64,000 nucleotides of DNA from Trissonchulus latispiculum (Eukaryota; Nematoda; Enoplea; Enoplida; Ironidae): assembly GCA_030248195.1 (NCBI GenBank), contig JASAND010007655.1, forward strand, positions 1 through 64,000, given 5' to 3'. A program made the position numbers and the translations under genes. Below, piece after piece: positions 32,128 through 40,920 of the stretch; the first letter of the stretch is position 1, and every line of letters begins with the position of its first letter. The notes under the pieces are model-generated. The model made no database searches and was not told the origin of the DNA. It worked only from the letters and a program-made list of their open reading frames with translations.

Positions 32128-35085
32128 TTACTGTATCTGGCTGATGTGTATTGAACCATCAAATTTTTTGTGAATCCAACTGTTTTTTAAAAAAGTTGTA
32201 TTGAACACTTGTTTGAAATACTTCTTTGAATAACCTCTTGCTAGAAGATTTTCTCTAAGTTCTTTCAACTGTGTTACAAAAAATTCGCGGGTGCTGCAAA
32301 TAGTAGCCGCTCTGGTGGTTTGGTTTTCTATCATATTTTTGAAGACAAAGCTGGAAATGTTAGTGGATGGAGGTGGAAAACGGTTTATACTGAAATTGAA
32401 TTCTTTTCTTTTGTCGTATAAATCTGTTTCAAAGGTATTGTTATTTAGACTAATCTTCAGATCTAATACATTAGCTTGAGTATTATCTATATTTACTTTA
32501 TTAAGTTCTAACTCATGAGGGTACATGTCATTTATAGTGAGGTCAAAAATGTTTTTATCATTGAAGGTGGTCATGTCATCTATATATCTGCGTGTGTTCG
32601 ATAATAGCTCTGTTCTTGAGGTATTCTTTTCATTTAATATAAAATTGTATTCGAAATGATGCAAAGTGATATTTGCTATAGTTGGGGCTGAATTCGTACC
32701 CATTGGAATTCCAATTTGTTGTTTAAAAATTTTATCTCCTATGTTAAAGTAAGTGTTGTCGATTAGGCATTTAGTCATGTCTATTACATCATAATAGTCA
32801 AATGTAGGGTATTTAGGTTCTCCATTTCCCCAGTATACTTTGTTGTATCTAAGGTGTAGTTTGGTGTGTAAAGTGTCCTTAACTAAATCTGAAATTGCTT
32901 GATTAATTGTAGTATGCTCTAATTTAGTATATAAAGTAGTAAAATCGTATGTGTTTACTGACTCAGCGGAATGTGTTTTATTGAGGCAATTGATAATGTC
33001 TAATATAGGTTTGTTGTTATCAATTACCCAGAAGGGGTTACATTTGTATTTGTGCGCATAGATATTACAAATTTTCTTTCTTTTGTAAAAAAGTAATTTC
33101 AGAATTTTGTCCAGGGTTTGAGACAGATGTTTAGTTGGTGCGTGCTTACTAGCGATAATTGTTCTGAATTTAATAGGGGTCTTGTGAAATTTGGGTATTA
33201 TATATATAAAAGGTAGCTTGAAAGGGGCTGCAGCATATTTTAATTTATCGTTTATGGTTTTTATGTTATTGATAATGTCAGATTCTGTCTTATTGTATAT
33301 TTCAATGTATGTGTTGTTGTTATTGGTATTGTCGACAAGACCCACCTCTTTTAGAATAGAATATATATAAAATTGTTTACATATCATAGAGAAATTTTGA
33401 GGAGCTTTGTCGGTTAAAGTGAATACGAAGTGCTCGTGTAAGTTACTAATGCTTGCTTTAATGTCTGTAATCCGAATATTGGTGGCAATACTATGATTGA
33501 GTGGGAGATGTTTGAGATGGTCTTTTACCATTTCGCTTACATACATGGCCCAATCTCTTAATTTATCTATATCCCACTTATATTTCTTATTTAGTTTATT
33601 AATATATTTAATTAAAGATTGATCTATTGCGATCTGCGAACAATTAGTGTCTTTAACAGTGGGAAGTCTATATTTTGGTCCATAGTTTAATAGTTGTTTG
33701 ACCTGACCATCTTCTATTATGTCAAAATTAGAAGCTATAATGTGTTTATGATATTGATCTTTGTGATTAGATGTGTTACATTTGCATGTAAAACCATATT
33801 TATGGTGGTTATCTAAAAATTCAGTACAATTTAAGTTAGTAATTACTTGGCGATAATTTAAAATAAAAGTAGATATAGGATTATCATAGGAAAAGAATAC
33901 GCGGGGGTTTCCAGCATTAGTCTTAGAATTGGGATATGGCCATTTGTCTTTACAAGATTCAAATATAGTATTGACTTTTATTTGGTCTAATTGCTTACTG
34001 TGAAAAGGAATAATAATATGCTCCCGATTTTTTGTTTTGGAAATGTTTTGCGAGTATTTAAGTTCTGTTCTGAATTCTGTAATGTCCTTGATAAAATCAT
34101 AAAGAACGTGGTTTTTGTAATTTTCGTTGAAGATTGCAATAGCCTTTATGCCATTCCAATCGATTGTATTTAATAAATGAAATATTTCTTTTTTGGTATG
34201 AGTATGTAGGGTGTCTAACATGTAGGGAGTTAATATGTTGTGACATTTATTTTTACGGTTGGTGCGGCATTTTTTGCTATTGGCTTTTGAGTCATCAGGT
34301 ATCATTAAGTTGCGAAGTACGGAGGTTTTTGGATTTTCTCCATATAATAAGTCATTTAATCCATAGGGATACTTAGTTTTTAATCGTTTTATCCAATATT
34401 TTTCCCTATCTCTACGATACTTAGTGTCGATTTCCTTTGAACTGCTTTTGGGTAAGATTTCTATAATCTGGACGGAAAAAGATTTACAGGTCCCCATATT
34501 AAAGTGTATGGCTAATCTTTTGCAACTGGCTTTTTGTGTGTTCTTTAAACTATTTCTATGCTCTGACACACGTTTGGAAAATTGTCTTCCCGTTTCACCA
34601 ACATATTGAGCACCACATTGATCACAGGTTATGAGATATATAACATTGTGACTTCTGCACGATGCAGTCATCACTATGGCGGGGGAAGTGATGTCGAAAT
34701 CTCTTGTATTATACTGACTTCGTACAGTGCTACCTTCTATGAAATGAAGACAGCATTTACAGTTTCTCTGTAAACATTTGACACCTGTTGTTTTAGTTAA
34801 GTTTGCGTTGCTATAATTTTTATTAGAGTGATTAGTAGATATATCACTGCTCCCAGAGTCGACGTCGTAGGGGTCGCCGAGGTCCAAATCCGGAATCCAC
34901 CTGTTGGGGCATGTATCCTCCTCCCCTGCTACGGAGCCCCCGGAGGCATTATTCGTATGAAGACTTGCCATGAAGAAAGAAGAAAAAACCGCAGGTTCCA
35001 TGTGAACAGATCCAATCCATAGTCCATAATCGTGGGTTTGTCGACTGTGGGAGAATCTGTATACTAATTTAGTAAATGGTGTCAT
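32128..35085 (-). CDS. Penelope-like reverse transcriptase with N-terminal GIY-YIG endonuclease
   Basis: 985 residues. Residues 104-112 hold clustered cysteines (CLQRNCKCC). Residues about 145-245 form a GIY-YIG nuclease: NVIYLITCDQCGAQYVGET (Tyr150, Tyr161, an embedded CxxC), then KRVSEHR (Arg172, His176) and REKYWI (candidate catalytic Glu228). A linker of about 350 residues follows. The RT domain occupies roughly 590-880: YIIPKFHKTPIKFRTI, YDFTTLYTKLEH (motif A), QQIGIPMGTNSAP (motif B), and RRYIDD at 834-837 (catalytic motif C). Canonical Penelope proteins have the nuclease at the C-terminus; N-terminal placement with a Cys motif is the Naiad-type arrangement. It copies element RNA at nicked or exposed chromosomal 3' ends. 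A start further in (Met29 or Met39) is possible. Confidence 0.9.
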   Translation of the reverse strand: MTPFTKLVYRFSHSRQTHDYGLWIGSVHMEPAVFSSFFMASLHTNNASGGSVAGEEDTCPNRWIPDLDLGDPYDVDSGSSDISTNHSNKNYSNANLTKTTGVKCLQRNCKCCLHFIEGSTVRSQYNTRDFDITSPAIVMTASCRSHNVIYLITCDQCGAQYVGETGRQFSKRVSEHRNSLKNTQKASCKRLAIHFNMGTCKSFSVQIIEILPKSSSKEIDTKYRRDREKYWIKRLKTKYPYGLNDLLYGENPKTSVLRNLMIPDDSKANSKKCRTNRKNKCHNILTPYMLDTLHTHTKKEIFHLLNTIDWNGIKAIAIFNENYKNHVLYDFIKDITEFRTELKYSQNISKTKNREHIIIPFHSKQLDQIKVNTIFESCKDKWPYPNSKTNAGNPRVFFSYDNPISTFILNYRQVITNLNCTEFLDNHHKYGFTCKCNTSNHKDQYHKHIIASNFDIIEDGQVKQLLNYGPKYRLPTVKDTNCSQIAIDQSLIKYINKLNKKYKWDIDKLRDWAMYVSEMVKDHLKHLPLNHSIATNIRITDIKASISNLHEHFVFTLTDKAPQNFSMICKQFYIYSILKEVGLVDNTNNNNTYIEIYNKTESDIINNIKTINDKLKYAAAPFKLPFIYIIPKFHKTPIKFRTIIASKHAPTKHLSQTLDKILKLLFYKRKKICNIYAHKYKCNPFWVIDNNKPILDIINCLNKTHSAESVNTYDFTTLYTKLEHTTINQAISDLVKDTLHTKLHLRYNKVYWGNGEPKYPTFDYYDVIDMTKCLIDNTYFNIGDKIFKQQIGIPMGTNSAPTIANITLHHFEYNFILNEKNTSRTELLSNTRRYIDDMTTFNDKNIFDLTINDMYPHELELNKVNIDNTQANVLDLKISLNNNTFETDLYDKRKEFNFSINRFPPPSTNISSFVFKNMIENQTTRAATICSTREFFVTQLKELRENLLARGYSKKYFKQVFNTTFLKNSWIHKKFDGSIHISQIQ

Positions 35086-35396
35086 GCAACGTTAAGAGTA
35101 AGTGGCATAACAAGTCATAGTGGATGTTAATAACGTACGTAAACTTTTAATTAAAACTAAATAACTGTCTGCTAGAGTTTGAAATCAATTATATATATAA
35201 ACGTTTCGTTTCATATTTGATAAATTTAATATTTGATAGGGTAGCAAACGGCACTTTTCAATAAGTTGAGAAACTAAAGTATGATCTACACCAATTATAA
35301 ACTGGAGCATGATCAAAATAATTCGTGTAGAACACGAACGGCCTAACCCCCAAAGGAAGGAAAACCAAGGGCCATGAGAGGTAAAAGGCAGGAAGC

Positions 35397-35747
35397 AAAA
35401 TAGTTTTTAGACGATGTTAGATAGGTGTAGTCATACATGAATTTCGGTAAAGTGCAACTTACTACCCAAACATATTGCATGAAAAGGGAAGTGAGTTCTT
35501 GAATAAGGAAAATATTGAAAGAATCAAGATAAAACAATAGCAGAAACAGAAACCGTAAAATACAAATTATAATCTGAGTTAAGAATTTTAGTATATAAAA
35601 GAATAGTCTAAACGCAGTGTAGAATTGGTGAGTATTCTGAAAACTGGGATTGACACTTGAACCACAATAAATGATCAATTAAAAGTGTGAATTCATTTAA
35701 GTACTCACAAATTGACTGAAGTAATGAATCTTTCGGCCCCAATCCCT
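35397..35747 (-). repeat. Pseudo-LTR, upstream copy
   Basis: Direct repeat of 31101-31448. It lies 312 bases upstream of the PLE start codon and is likely to carry its promoter, though no promoter motif was identified. Confidence 0.85.
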
Positions 35748-35997
35748 ACAGCCTCCACTGGTTTCGATCAGTGTAACCATCCAAATCATACCGCGCGAGT
35801 GGCAGATACGCTGTTCTGATCATAATGTTATTCATCGTTGATTCTGTGGCATCCTGGGCATTGATGTTTTCTTCTGTTATCATGGCATTGTCACCGTTTT
35901 CAACCTAGTCTAGAGTCAACCAAAGACAAAGGGAAACCTCAGTTGATTCAACTGGCAACATCAAAGGTGCTCAAATAAATGGGTCCAAGAACGCAGG
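35748..35997 (-). pseudogene. LINE-B 5' leader and ORF1 N-terminus
   Basis: The leader starts at CCTGCGTTCTTGG (35997). The ATG at 35883 opens a frame ending in TAYLPLARYDLDGYTDRNQWR, which parallels TLYIPLQKYDLERYTDRD of LINE-D ORF1, and stops at the PLE insertion. An earlier ATG gives only a three-codon frame. Confidence 0.75.
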
Positions 35998-36066
35998 TAA
36001 GTTTAGGGCATAGTTAGTTTTTTTCCCTAAAGGGCTTGTTACTTGGAAGAAATACCTTCGTAATAC

Positions 36067-36446
36067 CAAGAGTACATAATACATAAGAGTATGACAGCAG
36101 GCATACTCTATGTATTATCAGCTTGACACATCCTCTGCACGCTAACGGCTGACCCCCCCGCAAATTGGACCCCAGTGACCCCCCCCCGCAAATTGGTACC
36201 CAGTCGAAACGGGGGTACGCTCACTCGCTCTATGCTTGTGTGTTAAAGCTCGAAAACACAAGCAGTACGTGCGCGAATTTTGTGTCTGCTTCGAGCTTTA
36301 GCACACAAGTATAGCGCGCGAATTCTTTTGAAGTGAAGGGTCCAATTTGCGGGGGGGGGGTCAGCCGTTAGCGTGCAGAGGATGTGTCAAGCTGATAATA
36401 CATAGAGTATGCCTGCTGTCATACTCTTATGTATTATGTACTCTTG
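36067..36446. mobile_element. CAAGAGTAC-family MITE (full copy)
   Basis: Inverted arms of about 90 bases start CAAGAGTACATAATACATAA. Exact 7-bp flanks GTAATAC lie on both sides (36060-36066 and 36447-36453). The interior has C/G-runs (CCCCCCCGCAAATTGG and complement) and a second inner palindrome around TTTAGCACACAAG. It has no coding content. Family members also lie at 44123-44490 and 62423-62773. Confidence 0.85.
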
Positions 36447-37064
36447 GTAATACCTAAATCTAGAGGGACTTATGTAAAGAATTGGATTGTTGCTACGACC
36501 CAAATCTGGGTTGTAACAACTGAACTGAAGGTAAACAAAAATACCAAAAAATTTCAATCGCTCAGCAATTTGTAGTGTACCTAAGCCCAGGTAAGGCTGG
36601 ACATCAGAAAGAAATTGGCTTGTGCTCGTAATACTTTGCTTCTTCCAGTCGTGAGTAGGCGAATTGGTCCTAAGCTTCGACTGACCCTGACGACCACGTT
36701 TGCAGCAAGCAAGTTTTAGGCAAGATAATAACTTCACTAACATCACTCATCAGTAGTCCTGAATACAGAACGTAGAAATATATTCTTTCAAAACGAGAGG
36801 TCAAACCTGCCCATCAGATTGCTGTCTAAATTTGCCGTGAAAGCCAATCTAAAATTCTTAATAACTTTAGCTGTATTAATTTTAATTACTTCATTATTAA
36901 TAGCTTACATAGCAGGGCTGCGCGCACGCAGCCCCTAACGCAAAAATATTCGCCTGGAGGTATTCCTATTTGGAATACTCCTAGGGGTCAGCTGAAACAG
37001 AGTGCAAAGTCTCAGCCTCGCCCTACCGGATCCACCTTATTGATCGTGGAGTCCAGCGACGCAG
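36294..37064. repeat. 771-bp direct repeat, copy 1
   Basis: By line-by-line reading this appears identical, with no indels, to 42638-43408 (constant offset 6344). It includes the right part of the MITE at 36067-36446, about 500 bases of unique DNA, and ends TCCAGCGACGCAG directly at the LINE-D T-tract. Confidence 0.9.
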
Positions 37065-37091
37065 TTTTTTTTTTTTTTTTTTTTTTTTTTT
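37065..37091 (-). other. A-tail of LINE-D (T27 on the plus strand)
   Basis: 27 uninterrupted T residues adjoin the 771-bp repeat and mark the 3' end of the LINE. Confidence 0.95.
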
Positions 37092-37329
37092 CGTATATAT
37101 GTTTATTATCGTCAAATCAACTCAGTACATACAGTTACACAGTATACAAAAATATTTTCGTATCCACAAATTCTTTTGAATTTCCTGGCTGTTAGCGTTT
37201 TCTATTGGCCCAGGAAATACCAAAGGGATGACATAACCAAGCTTCATAGAAAAAAGGGACAGAAAAAGCCAGACTGAAATATTCAGTAAAAACTTTTTTA
37301 ACATAAACACAGATGACTAAAATTTGTTA

Positions 37330-40300
37330 CTATATTAATTCGACGTACCAGCCTTTATCCCTTGCTATTTTGCCATAATACCTATTAAATGCTTCGGAGG
37401 TCAAATTAAGTGCTGCCCGCTTTAAGCAACACTTCAATCGAAAATTAAAATACTGTCTGACGTTTAAAATTTGTGTTTTTTCTTCCAGTTGCTTTCTGCT
37501 TATCCAAACCGTTCTCTTAGCTATTCCTAACATTAAGTTAGGACCTTGGCTTTCATTACCTCCCTCCTGAAACCCAAATATTATGGTGAATTTATTGATT
37601 TCAAAATTCCCCGTAAATCTGGTTAACATCGGCTCAAATAAACGGTAAACTTGCTGTGCCCTTGGACATTCTATAAAAACGTGAACAATGTCTTCCCTAA
37701 TGTTAATTTGCATAATCCTTGAACAAAATTTACAGTTTTCAGTTTTCTCTGCGTTGAAATTTACTTCTCGAGATCTTGTCAGCAGCGCTTTATGAAAAAT
37801 TGCATACTGTAATGATTTCGAATATCCGTCTAGAAATTTGGTACAAGCCAAAGCCCACTGTTGTATCTGTACGTTAAATTTTTCTATCCAGTACCCTCGG
37901 ATATGTCTTACAGAATTTCTGTATTTGTTTTTAACTAAAATTTCATAAAAGGTTTTAAGCTTAATACTCGCAATCTCTAACACATTGTTTTCAATGCTAA
38001 CGTGGTTATCACCAACTTTTTCAAGTTTTAGCTCTATTTGGGCAAGTTTAATTTCTTTAAAAAAAGTTGGTGCCTCCATAAGTGCAATCTCTTTCCTTCT
38101 CTGATTTTCAAAAGCGTTAAAAAATACATCAAATAAAGAAAACCATTTTTTATATTCCCCCATGCGCCACCTAGCTGTTAGAGTTCTTGCTCGAACAGAC
38201 TTTTCTTTAAAAGCCAAATTTGGATAAGAAATGCCTCCTTCCTCTTTGGGTAGATATAAAATATCTTTACGGATTAGGTTTTGTTTGCTGGGATACCACA
38301 AAAATCTATCTAATGCTGTTTCAAATTTTTGCTGAAATCCTCCTGGAAGACCAAGTACCTCAAGGGGATACAATACTTTGGAGAGGTAATAGGTTGTAAC
38401 AAAATTAACTTTCCCAAAATACGACATTTCGTAAGGGGGCATTCTAGTAGCCAGCTGCTCTACTGCTGCAATTGCATTTATAAAATTTTCATCTGCGGGC
38501 GCTCCCTTCTCGTCAAAAACCAAGCCATAAACTTTAAGTTTATCTACAATATACTGAGCATATTTATCCGGGATTCGTAGTAAAACTGCACCTTTCTTAA
38601 TTACTAGAGCTTTCGTTTTAGCAACCTTCAGTTTTGCTCCACTAGCTTTGTTAAATGCTTCATAATCGAGAAAAACACGATCTACTGACTCGAAATTTTC
38701 CAGAAAGAAATTGGTATCATCCGCATATGCGGTTAATTTATGCTCAAAATTTCCAACTTTGAACCCATTAACTCTTTCATCCTTTCTTATATACTCTGCA
38801 ACAGTTTCCGCTACTAAAACATACAAAAGGGGAGACAGTGGACATCCTTGTCTGATTCCCCTAGTTGGCATAAAGATATTAGATAAAAAGCCGTTGACTT
38901 GAACTGCCGTGGAAATTCTTCCTTTGCTATATATGCAATTTATCCATCTCATAAAGTTTTCTCCAAAACCGAATTTTGACAGCGTTTCTTTTACGAAATC
39001 CCACTCTATTACATCAAAGGCTGATTCATGATCCACAGACAGAACTACACAATTCTTATGTAAGCTATTGGCAGCAAAAATTACGTGCAAAACCTCGAGT
39101 ACGCCATCCTGAATATTGCGACCCGGTACAGCACACGTCTGGTCCACATTTACTAAAAAGTTCATAACTTTCGATAGTCGAGTCATCAGAATTTTGGCTA
39201 AAATTTTGTAATCTATATTTAGCATTGTCAGCGGACGCCAATTTTGTCTTTCGGTTCTGTCACCTTTTCCTTTGTACAAAAGTGACACAATTCCCAAACT
39301 CATGCTTTTAGAAACCTTTCCTAACCGAAAGCATGTTTCAAAAATTTTCATCAAAACTGGAGATATTCTATCAATATACTTTAAGTAAAATTCGATAGGC
39401 AACCCATCTGAACCGGGAACCTTTTGTGTTTTGAATGATTTGATTGCATTCTGTATTTCTTCCAGCGTGAAAGGTCTGTCTAATTCGGCTTTTTGCTCAG
39501 CGGACAGGCATCTTGATACTTTCTCCAAAATTTGCTGTTTCGAATTGGCGTCCGTTGGCACACTTGTGAAAAGCTGTGAAAACTGCATTTTAACTTCCTT
39601 CAAAATTTGCTTAGATCCAGAAATAGTTTCGTTTTCCTTATTCTTAATGGCATAAAAAACCCTTTCAGCAGTTGACAGTTTCTGCAAGTTTTTAGCAGTT
39701 GCTGGCTCATATCTTTCCTCGTACAAAAATTTTAAATGACAATTTTTTAAGTAGCTTCTTGCTTCTTCTTTCTCCAAACTTTGTAAATTTAGCTCTGCTG
39801 CTTTTAAGCAACTTGTTAAAATATTATCTCCTAAAGGGTTACTACTAATTCTAGCCTTTAGTTCGGAAATTCTGGTGCGTGTTTGATACAATGCCGTTTT
39901 CCTCATTCGAGCCATATCTGCTTCGTGACTTTTAACAGTAGATGCAATTTCCAATTTAAATAAATCCCAATTATTTAACAGATCCCAATCCGAAGAGTTC
40001 TGAAGTAACCCATCGAAACCTGTGAAAACATTCTCTATATCGCTTAAAATAATAGGTTCGCTCAATAATATACTGTTCATTTTCCAGTAGGAACGTCCTC
40101 GCTCAACATTTAGCCCTTCTAATTTAAAGGAATGATAAACTAAAGAGTGATCAGACAAACCTGTTTCCTTGAAATCAAAGTGTTTAAGACAAGACGATAA
40201 ATTTGGCGTTGAGTAAATGCGGTCAATTCTTGACCTAGTCTGATATCTTAAAGAATAAAACGAAAATCGCTGCAAAGTTGGATGATTTTCTCTAAAAATG

Positions 40301-40854
40301 TCTTTCAAATTGTGATTTTGCTTAATTTGCATAAATTCTTCTCTGCCAGCTTCTCCCCCAAGACCATCTGTTGTTCGGTCTAAGTAGACATTTTCTACCA
40401 TGTTGAGATCCCCCATTAGCAAAATGTTTTCAAAGTTCAAATTTGGATTATCTAATAGCTCTAGCAATTTTCCAAAAAAATTCTTGCGCATTATTCTGTC
40501 CGCAGGTGCGTAGACACCAATAATTAAAAAGGCGGTTGTCAGAAATTTAGCCGACACTAGCACTGCTCTACCTGGAATTTCTGCTTCTAATCTTATATTT
40601 CCAAAATCAAATTTTCTGTTTAGAAGTAAGCAAACACCTTTGACATTTGTTTGCATATCACAGCTATGAAATATTTGGAAATGCCTTCCAAAAGTATTTT
40701 CAAAATCAACATTCGTATTTTTAGAAAAAGTTTCCTGTAAGCAGACAATGTCGTGCCGTTTAATCAAATTTAGCACTGCTGCTCGCTTAAGTTTGTCTGA
40801 AAAACCGCACACATTTAAAGTGGAAGTTTTAAGCTCCGAATTTTGGCTGCCCAT
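37330..40854 (-). CDS. LINE-D ORF2: APE endonuclease plus reverse transcriptase
   Basis: 1174 residues, starting at an ATG 66 bases after ORF1. APE-like endonuclease, about 1-240: VCLQETF (Glu41), GVYAPAD, MGDLNMVEN (Asp149, Asn151), SRIDRIYS, SDHS (Asp235, His236). RT, about 470-760: VPGSDGLPIEFY, LTMLNIDYKILAKILMTRLS, QTCAVPGRNIQDG, SVDHESAFD (Asp608), TRGIRQGCPLSPLLYVLVAE, YADD (710-713). The C-terminal region near 1045-1075 has CKFC...DIVHVFIECPRA, a CCHC-like knuckle. It nicks target DNA and primes reverse transcription of LINE RNA there. All catalytic positions are present. The first RT Asp segment reads DHESAFD rather than the common D-x-x-KAFD. Confidence 0.95.
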   Translation of the reverse strand: MGSQNSELKTSTLNVCGFSDKLKRAAVLNLIKRHDIVCLQETFSKNTNVDFENTFGRHFQIFHSCDMQTNVKGVCLLLNRKFDFGNIRLEAEIPGRAVLVSAKFLTTAFLIIGVYAPADRIMRKNFFGKLLELLDNPNLNFENILLMGDLNMVENVYLDRTTDGLGGEAGREEFMQIKQNHNLKDIFRENHPTLQRFSFYSLRYQTRSRIDRIYSTPNLSSCLKHFDFKETGLSDHSLVYHSFKLEGLNVERGRSYWKMNSILLSEPIILSDIENVFTGFDGLLQNSSDWDLLNNWDLFKLEIASTVKSHEADMARMRKTALYQTRTRISELKARISSNPLGDNILTSCLKAAELNLQSLEKEEARSYLKNCHLKFLYEERYEPATAKNLQKLSTAERVFYAIKNKENETISGSKQILKEVKMQFSQLFTSVPTDANSKQQILEKVSRCLSAEQKAELDRPFTLEEIQNAIKSFKTQKVPGSDGLPIEFYLKYIDRISPVLMKIFETCFRLGKVSKSMSLGIVSLLYKGKGDRTERQNWRPLTMLNIDYKILAKILMTRLSKVMNFLVNVDQTCAVPGRNIQDGVLEVLHVIFAANSLHKNCVVLSVDHESAFDVIEWDFVKETLSKFGFGENFMRWINCIYSKGRISTAVQVNGFLSNIFMPTRGIRQGCPLSPLLYVLVAETVAEYIRKDERVNGFKVGNFEHKLTAYADDTNFFLENFESVDRVFLDYEAFNKASGAKLKVAKTKALVIKKGAVLLRIPDKYAQYIVDKLKVYGLVFDEKGAPADENFINAIAAVEQLATRMPPYEMSYFGKVNFVTTYYLSKVLYPLEVLGLPGGFQQKFETALDRFLWYPSKQNLIRKDILYLPKEEGGISYPNLAFKEKSVRARTLTARWRMGEYKKWFSLFDVFFNAFENQRRKEIALMEAPTFFKEIKLAQIELKLEKVGDNHVSIENNVLEIASIKLKTFYEILVKNKYRNSVRHIRGYWIEKFNVQIQQWALACTKFLDGYSKSLQYAIFHKALLTRSREVNFNAEKTENCKFCSRIMQINIREDIVHVFIECPRAQQVYRLFEPMLTRFTGNFEINKFTIIFGFQEGGNESQGPNLMLGIAKRTVWISRKQLEEKTQILNVRQYFNFRLKCCLKRAALNLTSEAFNRYYGKIARDKGWYVELI

Positions 40855-40920
40855 AATAGCTTACAGACACGAAAAACAAGAAAAAGAAGCAAAATCAAAC
40901 ACATCTGATCAAAATACCGC

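Larger units (their letters stand above)
31101..35747 (-). mobile_element. Penelope-like element with N-terminal GIY-YIG (Naiad-type)
   Basis: A single intact 985-codon frame is flanked by direct repeats of about 350 bases (31101-31448 and 35397-35747), the pseudo-LTR arrangement typical of Penelope-like elements. It interrupts LINE-B ORF1 precisely: the host coding pattern YTDRNQWRL before the insertion and VKDNSPENLPK after it rejoin. The element has a 3' UTR of about 0.7 kb with repeated structured modules. The intact frame and similar pseudo-LTRs suggest a young copy. Confidence 0.85.
16956..35997 (-). mobile_element. LINE-B: old full-length-class LINE split by nested insertions
   Basis: The 5' end is CCTGCGTTCTTGG at 35997 (minus). 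ORF1 starts at 35883 and is cut at about 35748 by the Penelope-like element, resuming at 31100. ORF1 ends near 29830, ORF2 starts near 29790, is cut at 29283 by the LTR element, resumes at 19768 and ends near 16956, where the ACTGG foldback element abuts. Joining the pieces gives one collinear Tx1/L1-like LINE with ORF1 (knuckle plus NADAR) and ORF2 (endonuclease plus RT). All frames carry stops, so the host LINE is older than its inserts. Confidence 0.8.

Noticed and set aside
36387..36746. 119-codon open frame repeated identically at 42731-43090
   Set aside because: It is identical only because it lies in the 771-bp duplicated segment. It has no motif and overlaps a MITE.
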